The notes beneath the pieces are model-generated. The model was not told where the DNA came from and ran no database searches. It was given only the letters and a program-made list of their open reading frames with translations. The translations under genes were made by a program, and so were the position numbers. From Bacillota bacterium (GTDB lineage: Bacteria; Bacillota; Clostridia; TANB77; CAG-465), in the NCBI GenBank assembly GCA_023410645.1, contig JAEYPQ010000009.1, positions 1 through 26,262 of the forward strand: DNA of 26,262 bases, written 5' to 3'. Each line of letters begins with the position of its first letter. The stretch's first letter is position 1. Below, piece after piece: positions 23,329 to 26,262 of the stretch.

Positions 23329-24156
23329 ATGGAAAAATACGTTGAAATTGAAACTAGCATATTAACAACATATAGGAAAAAAATATATAGAAAATTTAGA
23401 CAAGCAATTGAAGACTACAAATTAGTTAGTGAGGGAGATAAAATTGCGGTTTGTATCTCTGGTGGTAAAGATTCAATGCTAATGGCAAAGTGCTTTCAAG
23501 AATTTCAAAAACATGGTAAAGTTAAATTTGATTTAGAATTTCTTGTCATGGATCCAGGATATAACGAGATAAATAGACAAGTAATTGTTGATAATGCTAA
23601 ACTTTTAAATATTCCAATTACCATATTTGAGTCCAATATATTTGATGTGGTGGAAAAAGCAGAAGGTGGATCACCTTGTTATCTTTGTGCAAGAATGAGA
23701 AGAGGCTTTTTATACAGTCAAGCGGAAAAGCTTGGATGTAATAAAATAGCACTTGGACATCATTTTGATGATGTTATAGAAACAACTTTACTTAGTATGT
23801 TTTATAGTGGTGAATTTAAAACTATGTTACCTAAGCTTCATAGTGATAATTATGGACTTGAACTAATACGTCCTATGTATTTAGTAAAAGAGGCTGATAT
23901 AATATCTTGGAGAAATTCTAATGAACTTAGATTTATAAATTGTGCTTGCAGATTTACTGAAAGTTGCGTTATAAATGATGATGGTGGTGCCTCAAAAAGA
24001 AAAGAAATAAAATCATTAATTAATAGGCTTAGAAAAACAAGTAAATATATAGAATATAATATATTTAAAAGTACAGATAATATTAACTTAGATGCAACAC
24101 TTGGATATCATAAAGATGGTATAAAGCATAGTTTTCTTGATGAATATGAAAAATAA
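23329..24156 (+). CDS. ttcA: TtcA-family tRNA thiolation protein
   Basis: A 275-aa PP-loop ATPase. It has SGGKDS (44-49), the cysteine pair C117/C120 in PCYLCARMRRG, GHHFDDVIETTL, and further cysteines C205, C207 and C213, candidates for the third ligand of an iron-sulfur cluster. The family forms 2-thiocytidine at position 32 of some tRNAs: ATP activates C32 and sulfur comes from a desulfurase. ATG 23329 has AAGAAGG 7 nt upstream; the longer TTG frame (23311) lacks one. The gene directly follows a cysteine desulfurase, which supports a joint thiolation role. A related TtcA-like subgroup with a different target remains possible. Confidence 0.85.
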   Translation: MEKYVEIETSILTTYRKKIYRKFRQAIEDYKLVSEGDKIAVCISGGKDSMLMAKCFQEFQKHGKVKFDLEFLVMDPGYNEINRQVIVDNAKLLNIPITIFESNIFDVVEKAEGGSPCYLCARMRRGFLYSQAEKLGCNKIALGHHFDDVIETTLLSMFYSGEFKTMLPKLHSDNYGLELIRPMYLVKEADIISWRNSNELRFINCACRFTESCVINDDGGASKRKEIKSLINRLRKTSKYIEYNIFKSTDNINLDATLGYHKDGIKHSFLDEYEK

Positions 24157-24175
24157 AAAATATATAATTGGTTTT

Positions 24176-24206
24176 AATGAACTAGATATTTATATCTAGT
24201 TCATTT
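24176..24206 (+). terminator. Terminator-like hairpin after ttcA
   Basis: A perfect 13-bp stem (AATGAACTAGATA with TATCTAGTTCATT) with a 4-nt loop. The T tail is short (TTTG), so strength is uncertain. Confidence 0.65.
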
Positions 24207-24232
24207 GTAATACAAAATTTGATATTTTTTTC

Positions 24233-24261
24233 TTGAATATATATTTTTTTTATGATAAATT
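24233..24261 (+). promoter_or_regulatory. Possible promoter of the repeat-containing pilin-like gene
   Basis: TTGAAT (24233-24238), 17 nt, TAAATT (24256-24261) with an extended -10 TG at 24253-24254. The leader would be about 20 nt, with GGAGG at 24278-24282. Confidence 0.5.
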
Positions 24262-24287
24262 ATATATAGTTATATTTGGAGGATTAC

Positions 24288-26262
24288 ATGAAAAACAAAA
24301 GAAAAGGAATAAGTTTAATAGTGTTAGTAATAACAATTATAGTATTAATTATACTAGTAACAGCGGTAATAATAGGACTAGCGAGAAATAATCCTAGAGA
24401 TAGCGCGGTAAAGGCAAAATTTATGGCCAATTTTACTAATGTAGAAGAAGGCGTAGGAATATATGCTATGAGTAAACTTTCTGCTGAAAATACAAGTTAT
24501 CAGCTACCAATAGCAGATAAAGTAACATTAACAGAAAAAGAAACAATAAAGAAGGATGTACCAACACTTGCAGCAAAAGTAGCGCAGTTAAATCCAGGAA
24601 AAACAATAGATAACATTGATTTGTATCATATAGACCCAACACTAATTGGAGCAGAAAATCTATACTCAAGTAAAACAAAAGGATATTTAATAGATGCCTC
24701 AACAAGACAAGTATATGATTATAGTGGAGAATATTTTGAAGATGCAAGATGGCATACACTAGACTCAGGAGTAAAAGATTCAGATTTACCAGATATAGTA
24801 GATGACGTAATAGATATATGGGATGGTTGGATAACACTATCATTATACTATCCATCTAATTCAACGGAAAGAAAATGGAGATTAGGTGAGACAGGAGAAG
24901 TAAGAAGTGCAGAATATGATAATTGGCAAGACTACACAGGACCAATAACAGTAAGACTATCTGATGTAGAAAATATATGGATAAGCTATATAGTTGATAA
25001 TAAAAAGGTAATAATACCACCATTAGGAAAAGTAGCAGTAGATATAGCGCCAGATAGTACAGCCCCTGTTGAGAGTGTAAAGGTAAATATAACATATGAT
25101 GAGGGAGCAACAAAGAAAGAATACAAGATAGGAAATAGTGGCTGGATGGAATATACAGGAGAGTTCACTGTAACAAGCAATGTAGTAATAGAAGCAAGAG
25201 CAGAAAAACCAGATAATGTATATGACACAAATGGGAACCTAATACAAGAAAGAAAAGCAGTAGGAACAGATGCATACTATATAGGAAATATAAAAGAAAA
25301 GCAAGAAGAGATACTATATGCACCAACAATAAAGAGAATGGATGCAAGAGATGAAAATGAAAAAGCAAGTGTAAACATAGTTTACCCAGAGGATGCGGTA
25401 AGAAAAATATATAAAATAAATTATGGAGTAGAACAAAATTATACAGAAGATGTAAGTGTAACAAACTGGGGAACATATATACAAGCATATTACTACACAT
25501 CAGATGGAAAGAAATCAAGAACATCATCAATATATATAGATGAGACACCAACGGATCCAGAAGATGGAAACTTGACACCACCAACATTAAGTAAAGTGAA
25601 TGCAAGAAATGAAAGTGAAGTAGCAGGTGTACAAGTAACATATCCAGAAAATGCAGTAACAAAACAATATAGAGTAAATTATGGTACGTGGGAGACATAT
25701 ACAGATGTAATAGCAATACCACAATATAACACATATGTACAAGCAAGATATTATGATGCGTCTGGAAAAATGTCACCAATAAGAGGAATATATATTGAGG
25801 AAGGAAGGACAGATGGCCCACCACCACCAGAAAAACTAAATCCAGTGGCTCCGACAATAAATATTACACCAACAACATTAACAGATAGTGTCTCAGTAAG
25901 TATAACAACACCAGGAAATGCAAATAGAATATATATAAAAGTTGGAGATAGTTCATACGTACCTTACACAACACCAGTAACAGTAACAAGTAATATATGG
26001 ATAAGAGCATATTATATAACATATGATGGCGAGGTATCGTATACAGCAATTAAAAGAGTAAGTAATATAAAACAAGCAAATATGCCATATGTATCAATAA
26101 GTACAGCACCAACATCAAGGTATGCAACAAAAGTAAATGTAACATTAAATTATTCAGATGCAACGACTATAGAATATAGTAAAAATGGAATAGTATATAC
26201 ACCATATACAGGAACATTTGAAGTAACCGAGAATTGTACAATATATGCAAGAGCAACAAATG
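24288..26262 (+). CDS. Prepilin-anchored tandem-repeat surface protein (3' end outside window)
   Basis: An open frame of 658 codons running past the window edge. GGAGG lies 5 nt before the ATG. The N-terminus is prepilin-like (MKNKRKG, then ISLIVLVITIIVLIILVTAVIIG; position +5 is Val, not Glu). A non-repeated stretch to about residue 175 follows. Then come at least five or six related beta-sandwich modules of roughly 78-90 residues, each with the pattern 'PTI..., V.V.Y(P).(N/D)A......Y.(I/V).YG/..W..YT....V......I.A.YY...G': copies begin near 24827, 25060, 25323, 25581, 25851 and 26085. They resemble chitobiase-C-terminal/Fn3-like modules. One linker contains GPPPPEKLNP. It is probably a long surface stalk or adhesin; ligand unknown. 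Codon use is almost entirely A-ending. It is monocistronic. Confidence 0.85.
   Translation, partial: MKNKRKGISLIVLVITIIVLIILVTAVIIGLARNNPRDSAVKAKFMANFTNVEEGVGIYAMSKLSAENTSYQLPIADKVTLTEKETIKKDVPTLAAKVAQLNPGKTIDNIDLYHIDPTLIGAENLYSSKTKGYLIDASTRQVYDYSGEYFEDARWHTLDSGVKDSDLPDIVDDVIDIWDGWITLSLYYPSNSTERKWRLGETGEVRSAEYDNWQDYTGPITVRLSDVENIWISYIVDNKKVIIPPLGKVAVDIAPDSTAPVESVKVNITYDEGATKKEYKIGNSGWMEYTGEFTVTSNVVIEARAEKPDNVYDTNGNLIQERKAVGTDAYYIGNIKEKQEEILYAPTIKRMDARDENEKASVNIVYPEDAVRKIYKINYGVEQNYTEDVSVTNWGTYIQAYYYTSDGKKSRTSSIYIDETPTDPEDGNLTPPTLSKVNARNESEVAGVQVTYPENAVTKQYRVNYGTWETYTDVIAIPQYNTYVQARYYDASGKMSPIRGIYIEEGRTDGPPPPEKLNPVAPTINITPTTLTDSVSVSITTPGNANRIYIKVGDSSYVPYTTPVTVTSNIWIRAYYITYDGEVSYTAIKRVSNIKQANMPYVSISTAPTSRYATKVNVTLNYSDATTIEYSKNGIVYTPYTGTFEVTENCTIYARATN
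25323..26262 (+). repeat. Tandem protein-coding repeats of the surface stalk
   Basis: Successive units start at 25323, 25581, 25851 and 26085, giving spacings of 258, 270 and 234 nt. The units at 25323 and 25581 are the closest pair (DARDENEKASVNIVYPEDAV against NARNESEVAGVQVTYPENAV). The others are more diverged. The array runs off the window. Confidence 0.8.

Noticed and set aside
24466..26049. Series of long minus-strand frames rich in Leu, Tyr and His opposite the repeat protein
   Set aside because: They are shadows of the A-ending codons of the plus-strand gene: no ribosome sites, no family features, low-complexity translations. The same applies to minus frames opposite 79-468 and 12292-12999.
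1..26262. CRISPR arrays, tRNA or rRNA genes, insertion sequences, prophage genes
   Set aside because: No regularly spaced direct repeats outside coding repeats, no cloverleaf-forming stretch noticed between genes, no transposase or integrase frame seen.

Overview
The window is strongly AT-rich Gram-positive DNA using the standard code (TGG for Trp; TAA, TAG and TGA all used as stops). It has sigma-A-type promoters (TTGACA-17-TATAAT), strong GGAGG ribosome sites and simple hairpin terminators. The gene order ylxM-ffh-rpsP-khpA-rimM-trmD-rplS-rbgA-dprA is typical of Firmicutes. The pilin-like leaders (KKGI(S/T)LI...) and the SUMF1-type surface proteins suggest an uncultured, probably gut-associated Clostridia-like lineage. 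The species cannot be named from the sequence alone.

Layout. (1) 3-878: 3' end of a large surface protein with a formylglycine-generating-enzyme/C-type-lectin-like domain. (2) 1398-4909: a two-gene heterodimeric ABC exporter with one degenerate ATP site. It ends in a bidirectional terminator shared with a convergent small basic hypothetical gene (4954-5373, minus). (3) 5631-9398: the SRP/ribosome-maturation operon ylxM-ffh-rpsP-khpA-rimM-trmD-rplS, driven by a near-perfect promoter whose start region carries two TACATGTA palindromes 22 bp apart. (4) 9492-11533: a 45-aa membrane peptide, rbgA, and a strongly diverged DprA-like gene. (5) 11901-13700: a complete prepilin-anchored protein with the same C-terminal domain as region 1, behind a long leader. 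(6) 14037-15152: a membrane-anchored propeller-like protein. (7) 15340-21696: a lipid kinase, a dGTPase-like HD protein, leucyl-tRNA synthetase with a complete Nudix domain inside its editing region, and a GGDEF protein with a decayed EAL domain. (8) 21925-22011: a truncated relic of another prepilin-like gene. (9) 22184-24156: a cysteine desulfurase plus a TtcA-type tRNA thiolase. (10) 24288 to the window end: an open-ended pilin-anchored protein built from tandem beta-sandwich repeats.

The housekeeping genes serve translation, protein targeting and tRNA modification. Between them sit single-gene units for surface proteins with a shared prepilin-like leader and A-ending codon usage. The diguanylate cyclase could in principle connect to pilus-like surface structures, but nothing in the sequence proves that link.

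The most notable points are the LeuRS-Nudix fusion and the two paralogous C-terminal cassettes. Those cassettes align without gaps and resemble the variable regions of diversity-generating-retroelement target proteins. No reverse transcriptase or template repeat is visible in the window.
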